Of a stretch of 64,000 nt of DNA, positions 1 through 12,141 are shown in pieces. The stretch covers positions 146,219 to 210,218 of the forward strand of contig BDGG01000003.1 of the NCBI GenBank assembly GCA_001949185.1. Reading direction: 5' to 3'. The notes below the pieces were generated by a model. The model was not told the origin of the DNA. It did not search any database and saw nothing but the letters and a program-made list of their open reading frames with translations. Position numbers and translations under genes: made by a program. The stretch comes from Ramazzottius varieornatus (Eukaryota; Tardigrada; Eutardigrada; Parachela; Ramazzottiidae). Numbering within the stretch: the stretch's first letter is position 1; each line of letters begins with the position of its first letter.

Positions 1-124
1 CCCAGAGTACTCACCAAGTTTTCTGCTAGCACCAGCTTTCCGTGGGAGTTCCATGTCATATAACATTACGGCTTCGACTTCTGGTGGACGAAGGCATGTG
101 GACGTGGACGGACGTGAATGTAGC

Positions 125-406
125 TAGAGTGAAACGATATAACCTCTGGTGTATTCACTGCAGTACAGGCCTCTGTACAGGCTCTTTGATACACTGGAAA
201 AGTCCAATTCCACAATCAAGCGTAGAAAAACAAGACAGGGCGGACTTTTCCTGTTGATCGTGAGATAGCCCTTGATTGACCAGGGCCGACTTTTGTGACT
301 TCAGTTCTGCCGCTGATGTTGGACATAATTGATTGACTGGGGAAATGTGTATCAACGCGTACTTCCGATGCAGTGAATACAATAGAGGCAATATCGTTTC
401 ACTCTG
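125..406. repeat. Small inverted-repeat element (MITE-like)
   Basis: An arm of about 37 bases at 125-163 (beginning AGAGTGAAACGATAT) recurs inverted at 369-406 (ending ATATCGTTTCACTCT), with a few mismatches. The 200 bases between carry a weaker second inverted segment and no convincing gene. This is the shape of a non-autonomous DNA transposon. I could not find a clear target-site duplication, so the family is unknown. Confidence 0.55.
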
Positions 407-1739
407 ACATAGCCAAATGGCACACGCTCATCCCACGACAACGAATTTGACGCAAATTGATCGCACTATTGGAGAGATTAGACGAAGTAGTGGAACCGCT
501 GTGCATACCCTAGAGCCGTAAAATATGGAAGCGATAGAGGCACTTATCACTACTAACGAACATTACCATTGATCAAATGGGTACAGAGGCAACGCCCCGG
601 CGAAGTCGGTTACATTACGGTTACCTGACGGTTGACGGCTAATAGCACACTCCAGGGCTTACGTCCACCAGTAGTCCAAGTGTTCACAGGTGGTAAGGAG
701 GAAGACAGCAGGAGAAAGTAGGAAGCTCCGTCGAGCACGGGATGTCTTGGTTAGGGAATGTCCATCAGCTGGCTCTTTCGTCACCACAGATAAGGCTGTC
801 GATGTTCCGGTAACAGGCCTTCCCCATCGCTAGCTGGTTCCAAACGAGAAACCAGCAACAAGTTCTAAAAAAACAAAACTAGAAAGGGAGACGGTCTAGA
901 TATGATACGGATCTGTCAGATCCTCGGCAAGCGCGAAAGGAATGATGCGGGAAGCAGCAAAGCTTTTGACGAAATGCGCAACTGATCATATCAATCCAGT
1001 GTGCTTCCTTCTGAATTGAAATTTATTTTCGATGATAACTTCCAGTCCCTACCCGGAAGCTACTTGAGGACTGTCAAGACAGAACCCTAAACATTGAACT
1101 TGTCCCAACGGTTCAGGAACCGGTTTTTTGTGTTTTGGCACCTGGGGTAGAATCAACGGTTATTGTACGATGCGATAGAGTAACTAAAAGCTTTCGATCG
1201 CGCTTTAAAAAGATACCAGCAGACTTACGAGACCAGAGATGTTGACGAATAAACCAAGGGTGCGAGGAAGAACTTCTCGGAAACTCACACTTCTCAAACA
1301 GAACTAGAAAATGCCCCCACAGTGAACATCAAAGCCACGAATAACATTTGAAAATGTAAAATGAAAGAAAACCATGAAAACATGTACAAAACAACAGACA
1401 AAGAAACTCGAAATGATACCAAGTAAATCGCTCAGTAAAAAGAACCAGCACACGTGTATCATTCAAAGCGTTTTTTCTTCCTAGGGGCTGTAAAATTTTC
1501 AAGTCTTTTTGCTGGCTTAGTTGTTTGCGGCTTTTTGCGGCATTTTTGGGTTCTGCAAGAAATGGCTGCGGAGACTTCGTCTTTTATCTTCTCACCTGTT
1601 CCCATCAAAGACATGAACTCGCTGCCGGAAAAATAACTGATCTACCTTGCTACCATGGGCGGATAACCTGATCAAATGTCGAAGTCAGGGAAGTTATTTG
1701 AAGATTCTCGTCGGAGGGTTAGAAGGTCATACTTCCGCA
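407..1739. other. No gene seen
   Basis: About 1.3 kb without an open frame that looks coding and without a convincing exon. Short open frames here lack conserved motifs and codon structure. It lies downstream of the minus-strand SLC26 gene, beyond the duplicated block. Confidence 0.5.
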
Positions 1740-2585
1740 CCTGATACATGACCAACTCCCGCATTTGTGAAGGAGCTCATTCCTTCAATGGCTTAATCGA
1801 CTCTGGAATATCTATGCACTTTGCTTCTTATGCTTTGGGCTATAGGGTGTGACGGTACATGGTTCTTAACCTGGTACATGGTTTCCCCGTGGACGGTTCA
1901 ATTCATGCCGACACTATCCGCGCGGCTCGAGTGTGAAACAGTACACGCGCGAAGGAAAAGTTTGGAAAAGACCGTTAACGGCGGCACGGCTTTTGATTTC
2001 TGTCTCCAACTTACATGTAGAATCCTAGTTTGTCGTCTTTTCCGCTTGTTCCAACTTTTTACTGCTCTAAACTTTTCCTTCGCGCTTTTACTGTACGAAA
2101 TGGTGAGCGAGCTTTTCGACTAACCACTCCGAGAATGTATGAGAAATACCTCTAATTTTTTTCCATTCACCGCACTGAAGTTGAAGGTTACCTATTGCCG
2201 AATTTGGTACAGTGCAAGGTGCGACTGGGAGTGATATCAGGACAAATACATTCCGGGCCGGGACCAGACGATCGGATAATTTGCACCGAACGCGAGGAAA
2301 ACTTCCTTTTGGCTGGGATAAATTAAAGTAACTAGTAACACCTGCGCAGAAAAAGTAAAACTTTTTAAAGCACGTCAGCCGTAGAGCTTTCCAGCTAGTC
2401 AAGTCAGCAGCCCGAGGTTATCATTATGTGATTTTTTATCCTGACCGTTTTGACTTTGCGCTTTTTCGATGAGAGTAATTTGAAAATAGGAAGTTTTTTC
2501 CGGCATTTTACAGCGTATTCTGCATGCAAATACCGCACTTTTTATCCAGGTGAAGTCAAGCCGTCTGTACGCAAAGTGCGAACAA
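1740..2585 (+). repeat. Decayed duplicate of the 8.1-8.8 kb block
   Basis: This block matches 8075-8790 in the same orientation with many substitutions. Shared landmarks are the ACTCCCGCA stretch near 1755, the GTGCGACTGGGAGTGAT stretch near 2219, the GAACGCGAGGAAAACTT stretch and the CTTTTTATCCAGGTGAAGT stretch near 2540. In the other copy it encodes a putative secreted protein; here the matching frame has a stop (TGA where the other has TGC), so this copy is dead. Its right end overlaps the last codons of the SLC26 gene on the opposite strand. Confidence 0.7.
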
Positions 2586-5500
2586 ACTCATCTTCGCCAA
2601 ACTCAGTAATATTCGTAGGTATTCTCCTTATCGTGGGCCGCCTTGGTCGATATATTCCCGTAGTTTCTAGCTCAGCTCCCTCTGAAACGGCAGGTGTACT
2701 CTTCAGGTTATCTTCCAGCACAGCCAGGTTCCCGCGCAGCTCTCTCGGCAGCACGACCATCAGGATTTCCCTTGGCGTATTGACGAATCGAATCGGTCTG
2801 TCCGCCTTCAGACAACTTCTCACAATGGCTCGCAGCGCATGCAACGACGTATAATCTGAAGCAGTCAAATGCAAACCGTCGAATATCACCTCTTCCTCGT
2901 GGTCTAGAGCCTTGTCTTTATGTTCGTCATTTGCAGCCGCGATCCTTTGTTCAAGTATAGTGTTCTGGAAGAAGTCTTTCAGAAACTCTGCGGATGGGAA
3001 GTAGATGGCGCCTTGTGGGGTGACAGTGATGGTTGTGGTACGTTTTCTGGCGGTGATGGTCGAGTCGACGTGGATGGGTGACTCGTAAGTGGTTTGGTGG
3101 CATTCGGCAATTATGCGTGGGCGGGCTATAGGGTAGAGCAAGACCAAGAAGGATACTCCGACGCCGACTAGAATACCGTAATCGACACTGGTAACGAAGC
3201 TGACCACAATCGTAACCAAGAGCGGTAAGAGTTCCATCTTGTTGACGCGCCATAGGTCCGTGAAGATTTTGAACTCAAAGAGAATGAGAACAGCAGCTAT
3301 GATCACGGCCGAAAGCGAAGATTTCGGAACGTATTTGAAAGCCTATAAATACGAAATACTCACCGAAATGTCTAACATTCGGCTGAATGTGCGAGTATTC
3401 GAAATTACCTGCGAAAGGACGGTCATAGCCATAAGCACAAACGCTCCTGTCCAGACACATCCCAACTGCGTCCTCACTCCGCTCTGCGCATTCAGTGCAG
3501 ATCGCGTGAAACTTCCCGTAATCGGAAATCCCCGAAAAAACGAGTTGAAAATATTCGCCACGCCCAATGCAATCAGTTCCTGGTTGGGAATAATCTTGTA
3601 CTGGAACTGTGTCGCAAAGCTCTTTGCGACCGCTATCGACTCGAGGCAAGCAACCAAGACCAAAAAGGGCAGTTTCGGGCCGATAGCACTGAGGGTTTCT
3701 CCCATGGTCTTGTTGTCCCACGATAGCTGCGGAAATCTGAATGGAGGTATGCCGGCTTCTACTTTACCGGTGAGCTGGATGCGAGACTGTCCTTCCGGTG
3801 TCGTACCGAAGACTGCGTAGTAGCCGAGCGTGGTGGATATTATAATCACAATACCGGACCGCACTGAAAAGAATCTGTGGACACTTGGGCTACCAAAATG
3901 GTGGAGTGTGTTGCAAAATGGTGAAATTTTCGGCACTTACATACACCAATTGTCTTCACAGCTTCACGCATAACCTTCCACACAGTTCGCTGTATCCCAA
4001 ATTGCGGTATTTTCGGTAATCTCATCCGCTTCATAACGAGGAGAAGGCACAGGCTCACGATGCCGAGAAGAGTATCCCATCCGCTAGAACATCACGTGGA
4101 CTTCAGTCAAAGGGGCAGGAAATAGGAAAAGGACTAAAGCGACATCTGCCAGCGTACCTGATCTCGCGTATGTGTTTTGCGTAACCTACAGTCTGCTGCA
4201 CGACCGAATCGGCACTGCTTCCGAACTTTAGTCCCACAAGTGTCTTTATCTGACCGTACATGATAACAAAAGCCGACGCGGAAGTGAAACCACTGATAAC
4301 GGGTTTCGAGAGAAACTTTACGAAGAAACCTGAAATTGAAACCTCGAGCATCAAGCGATTTGGAGCTTTCAGGATACCAGGCGGGAAAGTCAATTTCGCC
4401 ATTTTATAACTGGTAAAAACTGGGGGTGTTACTAAATAGGACCAATCATCACCTTCTTGATTGGCCGAAATTTGAAAATACGATGTACAGTGCGTCACCT
4501 ATCACTTGGAATGGCCCACCTTTATGTTTTTCTCTGGACCACCGGTCGAATCTTTTCTGAAATCGGAAACATTTGCTGGATGCAGAAACGTTTGAACTCG
4601 AAACCAGACTTTTTTGTGGAGATACTGGCTCAACCGAAAGCCTGAGTGAAAATCTTTTTACGGTGTCATGTTACGGAAGTCATTCCAGCAAGAGCGGGGG
4701 ATGACTTCCTCTCATTTCACTCGTCGGAAGATCACGACACTCTTCCGTAAGAGGCCATGGAAACTATGTCTCCGGCGCGCAGATACTTTAGTTTCAGTCT
4801 CTCGCGCATGGCTAGTATAGTCTTAAATTACTTCGCGGGCGGGATCTCGTGCGCGTGGACCTCACCAAAAATAATTTACTGGCTGGGACGGAATTTCCAA
4901 CGAGAACGGAAAAAAATTCCAGACAGTCTTGCAGATACACTGTCCAGTGGCTACTAATTGTGGCTTGGAGGGAAGTTGATTCTTCAGGCAGAGGGGAAAT
5001 AACGAGAAGCAAAAGTTAAACTGGAATTCCGCCACGTACATATCAGCATGCGCCGGAAAGCGAGTTTACTATCCAGTGCTCAAGGTGTTAAAGCATTTGC
5101 TTGTGGGCCATTATGTAAAATCACAATAAGTAGTCGAGAATCATACCCAGATTGAGAGCGCCGACAGCGAGCTGAATACATCCAGTGTAGAAACACAACA
5201 ATATGGCGTATTTGACTTTCTCTTCCTCATCGACGTCCCTGGGATATGCTCCGGCAGTCAACAGAGATAATATGGCGGTCGGGCCCAGTGTGAGATCTTT
5301 CGCCGTGCCGAAGAGGGCGTAGACGAAGCACCCCATGAATGCCGAGTTTAAGCCCATCTACATATAAGTATCAACTAGCAAGTGGTCTTGACCACTGGAA
5401 AGGCCGAGCGCGCGCGAGGAACAAGTAGCCGTAGCACATTTATACAAATGTCCGTCACCCAGGTCAACTGACCCACGGTCTGGTGACTTTTGGTTATGCC

Positions 5501-6112
5501 GTTAGCCCATAACGTCGTGGCGGTCTTGCGACTCGTGTCCGCGAACCGCCATAACGGACTGCGTACTGTAACGACGGCGAATAAAAATTTCCAGGTGCCC
5601 GGATCAACTGGCGCGCCATTTTTCATCATTGTGTTTGTGATATCTGAAAGCTTCATCGTTTTCCTCATCCATTGAGTTTTGACAGACTTAAAAGGGCTTC
5701 GCTTCGCTCGGCCTGATGATTACGATTAATATGAAATTGCAGTCGATTTTGGCTAAAGTTTACTTACATCCAGTGGAAGTTCGGCGATGGCAGCGTAAGC
5801 TAACGCTTGCGGTACAACAGTCATGCCGACGGTCAAGCCGGCAATTGCATCTCCGCGAAAGTCCTGTAGATTGTATCTGGGTAGCCAGTAAGTGAATGGA
5901 ACTCGACCGCGCCATGCTGTCAAAGAGCAAAGGTGCCCAAGCCCACGCTTGATATCGGCCCAACTGAATGCTCCTCCTGCCTTTACTACTTCAGTATTCT
6001 GGAACGTGACAGTCCATGGTAAATCTTCCGTGATATCCGGAACTCGACTTTTGTTTGGCGATTCAGCCCTGTTGAGGTCTGTTAGACCAATAAAAGCGGT
6101 ATTGTCTACCAT
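2542..6112 (-). CDS. SLC26 anion transporter, SLC26A11-like (six exons)
   Basis: This is a plasma- or endomembrane anion exchanger of the SLC26/SulP family, closest in pattern to sodium-independent sulfate transporter SLC26A11. Exons read on the minus strand are 6112-5768, 5357-5147, 4329-4158, 4083-3941, 3863-3409 and 3342-2542. They join in frame to about 708 residues, which is normal for the family. The first exon holds the cytosolic N-terminus and first spans (TVGMTVVPQALAYA). The second holds the SLC26 signature region (FMGCFVYALFG, LTLGPTAILSLL). Later exons hold KPVISGFTSASA and the LNAQSGVRTQ region. The last exon carries the final spans and the cytosolic STAS domain (from about residue 520). 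The 817-base intron between exons 2 and 3 is the longest. The last dozen codons lie in a duplicated block shared with 8.73-8.77 kb. The exact substrate cannot be read from sequence. Confidence 0.93.
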
Positions 6113-6444
6113 GCTACATGAAGTCCAGAACGCGCAACACTTGGAAAGGTTTGCCGGTTAAAACGAAAACGTACACAAATCACTACAAACAGAATCGAAG
6201 AACCACTGTATAACTCATAGCGATAGCTTTTGTCTGCTGGTGCCGCTACATTCTGATCGAGCTTACTGTTGTTCGTTCTTCGCAGTTAAAGATAAGATAG
6301 ACCCTTCACAGCACACGCCGTTCCCACACTGACGAAATGCCTACGCACCTGCATACGGTATGGAGAAGAAAGTTCCCGTAGAAGAAAGCGAGATGAAATG
6401 AAACCAGCGATGGAAGGGTGCGGAAATTATCAAAAATTATCAGC

Positions 6445-6606
6445 ATTCGCGAAACTGCGGTAAAAGTGTCTTCTGACTGGGTGAAACAAGCTATCACTGT
6501 GGGTTTCCATGTATGCCACCCAAAGCTTATCTTTCACCGGAAGAAACTTCGTATTGCATCCGGAATACACCATCGTACCTCCGGCACTCAGACGGAACAA
6601 GTTTCA
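6445..6606 (-). pseudogene. Fragment of the FAM234-like last exon
   Basis: About 160 bases match 8878-9060, the last coding exon of the FAM234-like gene, in the same orientation. Both contain an AGCTATCAC-GTGGG stretch followed by CCATGTATGCC. Codon-level similarity is lost by indels and there is no surrounding gene. The match ends at the point where the true exon has its stop codon. It sits just upstream of the SLC26 gene, so it is a dead partial copy left by a segmental duplication. Confidence 0.6.
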
Positions 6607-6645
6607 GAGACACCGAGATAGTTTTACACTTTAGTTGACGCGTGG

Positions 6646-7221
6646 CCGCAGAAACGGGATAAGTGTGATTTACCGAAATTTACCGAAACTAAATCGAACT
6701 TATGGATTCGGTATGAGAAATTACCGAAACCGAAATTATCGGTGTGAGTCTCACACCGAAAAACCGATTTCGGTGTGCGTTCGCACCAAACCGATACCAA
6801 ATCGAAATTTTTCGGTAAATTGAAACATACAGAAAGGCCCAGAAAGATGAGAGTTTGACCGATTTCTGAGCGATCCCGAGAAAGTTTTCGGCTCACAGAC
6901 TGTATCTCTGCTAGCTTGATAGACAGTCATCCGGTGGAGGAAAACCTCCCAACATCTCAAGACACGCCAAGCGTTGTACGCTTGCGGCTCGCCCCGTTTT
7001 GCGCCAGTTTTACCTGGTTTTTCCCGTTAACAAGAGAAACTTCATATTTTTCGGTTTACCGATTCTTCGATTTGATTTGGTGATAAATCGAAATTTCGGT
7101 GCAGCAATTTACCAAATCAAGAATATCGGTGTGGACTTCATACTGAAATTTTCGATTCGGTGTGAGAGTTTACCAAATCGGAAAACACCACACCGAATTT
7201 AATCGCACTTATCCCATCTCT
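6646..7221. mobile_element. hAT-type MITE with 8-base target duplication
   Basis: The element is bounded by an identical 8-base repeat, ACGCGTGG, at 6638-6645 and 7222-7229. Its ends are imperfect inverted repeats: GGGATAAGTGTGATT on the left and AATCGCACTTATCCC on the right. The inside is made of many direct and inverted copies of an ACCGAAAT / ATTTCGGT word and encodes no transposase. An 8-base duplication is typical of the hAT superfamily. It is 576 bases long and non-autonomous. Confidence 0.8.
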
Positions 7222-7229
7222 ACGCGTGG

Positions 7230-7932
7230 GACAATCTACGCAGACCCCAAAGAGGCTAGTTTTCGACGCCGGCAGAATGTACCGAGACAGTTGATCGTGT
7301 CTCTCGTAAGTCACGTGACCGGATAGAAGAAATCTTTTGCACAGTTCAAAACATTCAGATTGGATAATCGTATCGGGCGATACGGATTTTTGAATGGAAG
7401 GATGGGGCGGGGGGCGGTCATTATTGGGAGACACTGTACCAATTGAAAACGAAAAATACTGAACGATGTCTATAGGTGGCTAAGTCAGAAAAATCTGAAG
7501 GGGCTCGAAATTTTGAGTGAAAATGTTTCGACGTCACAGTGACGTTATACAGCGTGAGAATGCGCCTGCATCTGTCCGGACATAAAACTCCCATGTGGAG
7601 GTATGTCAGCTGGTAACCACCCCTAAAATTTCTGAGGAAATTCTCCCAGAAGGGCGACAGTTTTTTCAGACTGTTAGTCACGGCCAGATACGGCAAACTC
7701 ACCCCATGATACCATTCCATATTCTCTATAAGGTAATGTCAGAAAAGGCTCGATCGGAGTCAAAAACTTTTGTCTCCAAACTGGGCCGCCGACACCCATA
7801 CGTTTTTCTCCATGACAACGACTTCAATAACCATCTTTCCCCAATTATGGCCGAAGAATCAAAATGCTTTGATTCTTATCCATACTCGAGTTTTGACCTT
7901 TGTGAGGATGCTACAAAGATCGGAGATCCGAC
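7230..7932. other. No gene seen
   Basis: About 700 bases between the MITE and the putative secreted-protein gene. Open frames are present on both strands but show no recognisable domain and no convincing exon structure. It may include the 5' flank of the gene starting at 7933. Confidence 0.4.
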
Positions 7933-8590
7933 ATGTGGCTGGGAGTCATTTCTCTGATAATATTAATTATATCCCAAACTGTTGTAAGCTGCGCACCTAA
8001 TTTTAGCCCGTGCTGGATGGCTGGTAGCGTAAATCGCACCGAAGACGGCCGGCAAAGTTGTTCACCACGAATGATAGATACATGCCCAACTCCCGCAATT
8101 ATAAAAGAGTTCATTCCCTCAAGGTAGTGATGAACTTTTGGAATATTTATCTGCCTCGCTTGTTGCGACTTGGACTCTGCAGTCCGACGGTGCAGGAATT
8201 TCTTTTCGTAGGCGCTTCAACGGATGCCGACACTATCCACGAGGATCAAGTGTGAAAGAGTACTGTGCGAAATAGTGAGTAGACTTTTCGACTAAGCAGT
8301 ACGAGAAAGTGTGAGAAATGCCTCTAATTTTTCTTCCATTCACCGCTCTGAAGTTTGAAGAGTGCCTGTTGCCGAATTTGGTACAGCGCAAGGTGCGACT
8401 GGGAGTGATACCAGGACAAATGCATACCGCGCCGGGACTAAGCGATCTGATAATCTGCACTGAACGCGAGGAAAACTTTTTGGCTGGGATAAAGATACTA
8501 CCAAACCACGTGCGCAGAAAAAGGTTCAGCTACCCAACGTACGTCAAGCGTAGATCGTCTGAAGCTAGTGAAGTCAGTTTGCGGTTGTAG
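7933..8590 (+). CDS. Putative small secreted protein (three exons), unrecognised
   Basis: I do not recognise this protein. The first exon (7933-8123) opens with a strong signal peptide (MWLGVISLIILIISQTVVSC), followed by a short Cys-containing stretch. It can be joined through GT-AG junctions with matching phases to 8183-8249 and 8354-8590, giving about 164 residues. The third exon is basic at its C-terminus. Signal peptide cleavage after VVSC would leave a mature chain of about 145 residues. The acceptor of exon 3 (CTGAAG) is weak, so the structure is tentative. A decayed copy lies at 1740-2585. The gene faces the FAM234-like gene tail to tail. Confidence 0.4.
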
Positions 8591-8868
8591 CGCAACTCGA
8601 GGTGACGTTAAGTCGTTTTTTATCCTGACCGTTTCCACTTTGCGTTTCTTCGATGAGTGTAATTTGAGAATACGAAATCTTTTCCGACGTTTCATAGCGT
8701 ATTGTGTTTTTTGCGTGCAAATACCGCGCTTTTTATCCAGGTGAAGTAAGCTGTCTGTACGCAGCGTACACACAAATTCGTTCCACCAAAATACATGGGC
8801 CTATGCCTGGTAGAAAATAATTTATTAGGATTTACGCTAAGGAAACGATGTGACGACTATGGATATGA

Positions 8869-11101
8869 TTAATAAACAGGAACTGCGTTGGGGAATGTGC
8901 TTTCTGATCTCTTGGGTGGCTGGAACAAGCTATCACCGTGGGTTCCCATGTATGCCGCCCAGGGCTGGTCTTTCAACGGGAAAAACTTCGAGCCATCTTC
9001 GCAGCGTAACCGCAGCCGGTACACCGTCATACTTCCCATATTCAGATGGAACAGGTCTCGATAAAGCTCAGGTGTTTTTGTTCCATCCTTTGAACAATGT
9101 GATGTACATTCCAGCTCGACTGTGTTCTCGTATGCATCGTGGTCCATCCCGTAGTAAGGGTCTATCGGATAAACAAAATGAAATTAGAATACCCACACAG
9201 TACGAAAAATGTGATTACTTCCTCAGTCTCTTACTCGATACGTTGAAGCGCTGAACTTCGATAGCCATTTTTTCATCGATACACTTTTGGTCTTCTGGAT
9301 TGACAATCGTTGTTTCAGACGGAAAGAACCAATACGTCGCGAAGACCAAGTCAAATGAAGACAGTTCGCTTTGACCTGAGCCAAAAGAGTCAGCCAAAGC
9401 ACCGGTCGAAATCAGCCGCTGAACGCCGTTGTCATCGTGCGGCCCAACATGACGTCGAGTTCTCCGTCTAGACTTTCGGGAACGATGCTCATCAGAGAGT
9501 TCTTCCTTCCATTCGGGATGCGATGCAAGAAATTCTTGCGCCAGTACCCTTGTGTCGACCCAGTTTGAGTGCTCGAGTTCCCTTCGCTCAGTTGAGTCGT
9601 AAACCAGGGAGCCCAACCCATCGGAAAACTGATTGATTGCAAACATTCGGCTCCGACCTGAGCCACCGAATCGGAGTTGACAAAAGTCCGCTCGGCTTTG
9701 TTGGTTAACTCTGGTGCCTTTTATGAACCGATATGCAGCGCTGCTTTTGTCAGAATTCAGCCGATTGGAATCTGGTCGCTCAAGTGTGCAATCGCTGGTC
9801 CAGTACAGAAACATCCAAGAGCGATCCTGTAACGCAACGGTCAGCGGTGAAGACTGCGAGCCGATAATGTCCTTAATCGGTCCTTTCAACAACGGTTGAC
9901 CAGTTCGTCCATCAACAACCATCGCTTCTGCATGGTAGTAGATCGGGTACCCGGGACCAACTGAGTATTTCAAGAAAAAGTCCGGTACATTATCGTCGTT
10001 GAAGTATCCTGCAGCTGGTGTACTGTATGTTTCTGAACCTGGAATGGTGTAGCGCCAAATTTCTTCGAAGGTTACCCCATCGACTGCCACAACGCTTGAA
10101 TTGAACATGGCCATGACGATATCTACCACGCCATCTGCCGTGATATCAACTAGGACAGGCGGCACCATCACGCCTTTGTATAGGTCCGTCAGGAGGGCCT
10201 TCGCCTTGCTGACGTCACCGCGGAGCAGGTCCAGCGTGCGGATAGCCCATAACGCACCACCGTGCGTCTCACCACCCGAACCGAACAGAACAATCTGCGA
10301 GCCTTCGTTCACGTCATAGACTTGTGGAGAGTAGTACGATTCACCCTCATCGGGCATGGGTATGCTGGAGAGGACTTCGCCGGTACGACCTGAAAGGATT
10401 TGAAGAACACCGATAACTTTGACGGTCTGCCCGGGGGCACGAAGGGGATCGCCGCCGTGTGTGGAGAGGATTTCGGGAGTGCTGTCTTGATTGAGATCGT
10501 CGAGGATTTGAGGGGTGTAATAGTTGGAGAGGTCGGTGGAAGAGGTGTTGGCTGACCAAAGAATGCCGCCCAATTTTGTGTTGATCGCCACGAGTATCTA
10601 CGAACACAAGCCCATTACTGAATACGCGAGTAGGAAACCGACATATCCATGGATTTAAATGGCTTACAGCAGCACGGCCTCCAGCAACGCAATCTTTCTG
10701 TCCATCGGAGTTCAAATCAGCGTTGCAGTTGAGAGCGAAGACCTCGTGCTTGGTATAGACCCTCCAGATCTCCTTGCCACTTACCCCATCAAGTGCCAGG
10801 ACACCGCCAAAACACGGATGTTGTCCGCGGAAGTACACGTCGCAAACGATGTCTGGCATCTGGTACCCATCCCCGCCTAATATTTCAAGCTTCATTACCT
10901 AGCCCATGACAAATGATATCATTGGCTTGAGTTGCGCGATACCACACCTGTGCCAAAGCCCATAATAACATCATCAATGTGGTCGTCATTGACGTCTAGC
11001 ATCCGGATTGCCGATTCTGTCAATAACTGCGGAAGGGTAGTAGTCCAGACGTCTTCGGTGGTGACTGAGCGACAAGTGCTGCCGCCGCGCGAGCCATTCA
11101 C
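8869..11101 (-). CDS. FAM234/ITFG3-like protein (5' end not found)
   Basis: This is a single-pass membrane protein of the FAM234 (ITFG3) family, whose extracellular part folds as FG-GAP/beta-propeller-like repeats; its molecular role is not established. Exons read on the minus strand are 11101-10948, 10876-10668, 10597-9235 and 9161-8869. Their phases agree and they give 672 residues. Seen motifs include DVNDDHIDDVIMGFGTG in the first exon, GGVLALDGVSGKEIW and NCNADLNSDGQKDCVAGG in the second, and further propeller-like strands in the long third exon (VLVDITADGVVDIVMA). The 73-base intron before the last exon has clean borders. The N-terminal cytosolic part and membrane span expected for the family should lie upstream of 11101, but I could not place that exon. 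Part of the last exon is duplicated at 6445-6606. Confidence 0.82.
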
Positions 11102-12141
11102 CTGAAAAACCACTGGAATCGTATGGAATGGTTTCGGCAATATTTCCAAGGTTTCCGGTATTCAGAAGATAAAGGCGCACCAGTAATAAAGAAGAATATA
11201 GTAGTCCATGAAAGAACCTCATCGTTAGGTTTCTGTGATGATACCAGTTGAATGTGCAATCGCTTCACTCGATAAGTCTGAGACCAGCAGGATTGGTGCA
11301 CTATGAGGAAGTTGGTATGGAGTTATCCACCGCCGATTTTCCGGTTGGGACATATTCAAGGCTGATTTCAACATTCATCGCTTCGATGGGAAGCACTTAG
11401 TTGATCCCAAATTATGAAAAACCGGGTTATATTCTTCCAAAACAACCAGAAGCTCAGACGAAGCAAAACCGAGGCTATACCGTCCTTGGAAGGAAGGTGG
11501 GTCGAAAACAATGTCAAAAACCTATTTAGCGTACTAGCAATCAGCAATATCTCGTGGATTGGTGCAGGGCAGGCATCTCGAAGAGAACCTTTCGGGCTTC
11601 ACTTCCTGGCTGTCGCGTGTATGGCCTGTGGAGTACGTGTTGGCTGCAAGAACCCTGCAACATGCGGAAAGAACTCTGTACCGATGTCAACGGACCGTCA
11701 GAAATCCTGCGGTGCAGAAAGCCAGTTTGGCTGCATCTCATTCCGGGCATGTACAGTATGAGACGTCAATTTAGTTTTAACATAAATGGAACATGTACTG
11801 TAAAAAATCGCTGTGTCAGACGTAGTACGTATACGTGCGGGAAATTTTCACTCAGTGGCAGAGTGACCCGCCCCTCCCACCCGGGGGATGATTTACGTGT
11901 ATCATAACGAAGGTATCGAAAGCAGCGAATTCTTACAGTATGTCTACACCCTGCAGCAACGGCACTGCGAATGATGGGCACCACGGATCTACAGTACTAA
12001 AAAACCCAGCAAATGCATACTGTGGTTAACCAAAATAAAGGTAATTGCTTTTGATACTGTATATTGCGAGCAGTAAACGAAAGCCGTCTCAATCAGGAAA
12101 CTATCCGCATCTAGCCAGCTTGCTCGGTCTATCACACACAA
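11102..12141. other. Mostly gene-free; holds one copy of a dispersed repeat
   Basis: This should contain the missing 5' exon of the FAM234-like gene, but no start could be fixed. From about 11346 to 11540 the sequence resembles 42937-43140: both have GGCTGATTTCAAC, an AACCAGAAG stretch, and GGAAGGTRGGTCG. An open frame around 11610-11760 is cysteine-rich but has no known pattern, and I do not call it a gene. Confidence 0.45.

Noticed and set aside
2450-2854. 134-codon plus-strand frame
   Set aside because: Antisense to the last SLC26 exon, whose STAS domain is unambiguous.
11414-11761. Cys-rich plus-strand frame that looks faintly like a three-finger domain
   Set aside because: Cysteine spacing does not match Ly6, there is no signal peptide, and part lies in a dispersed repeat.
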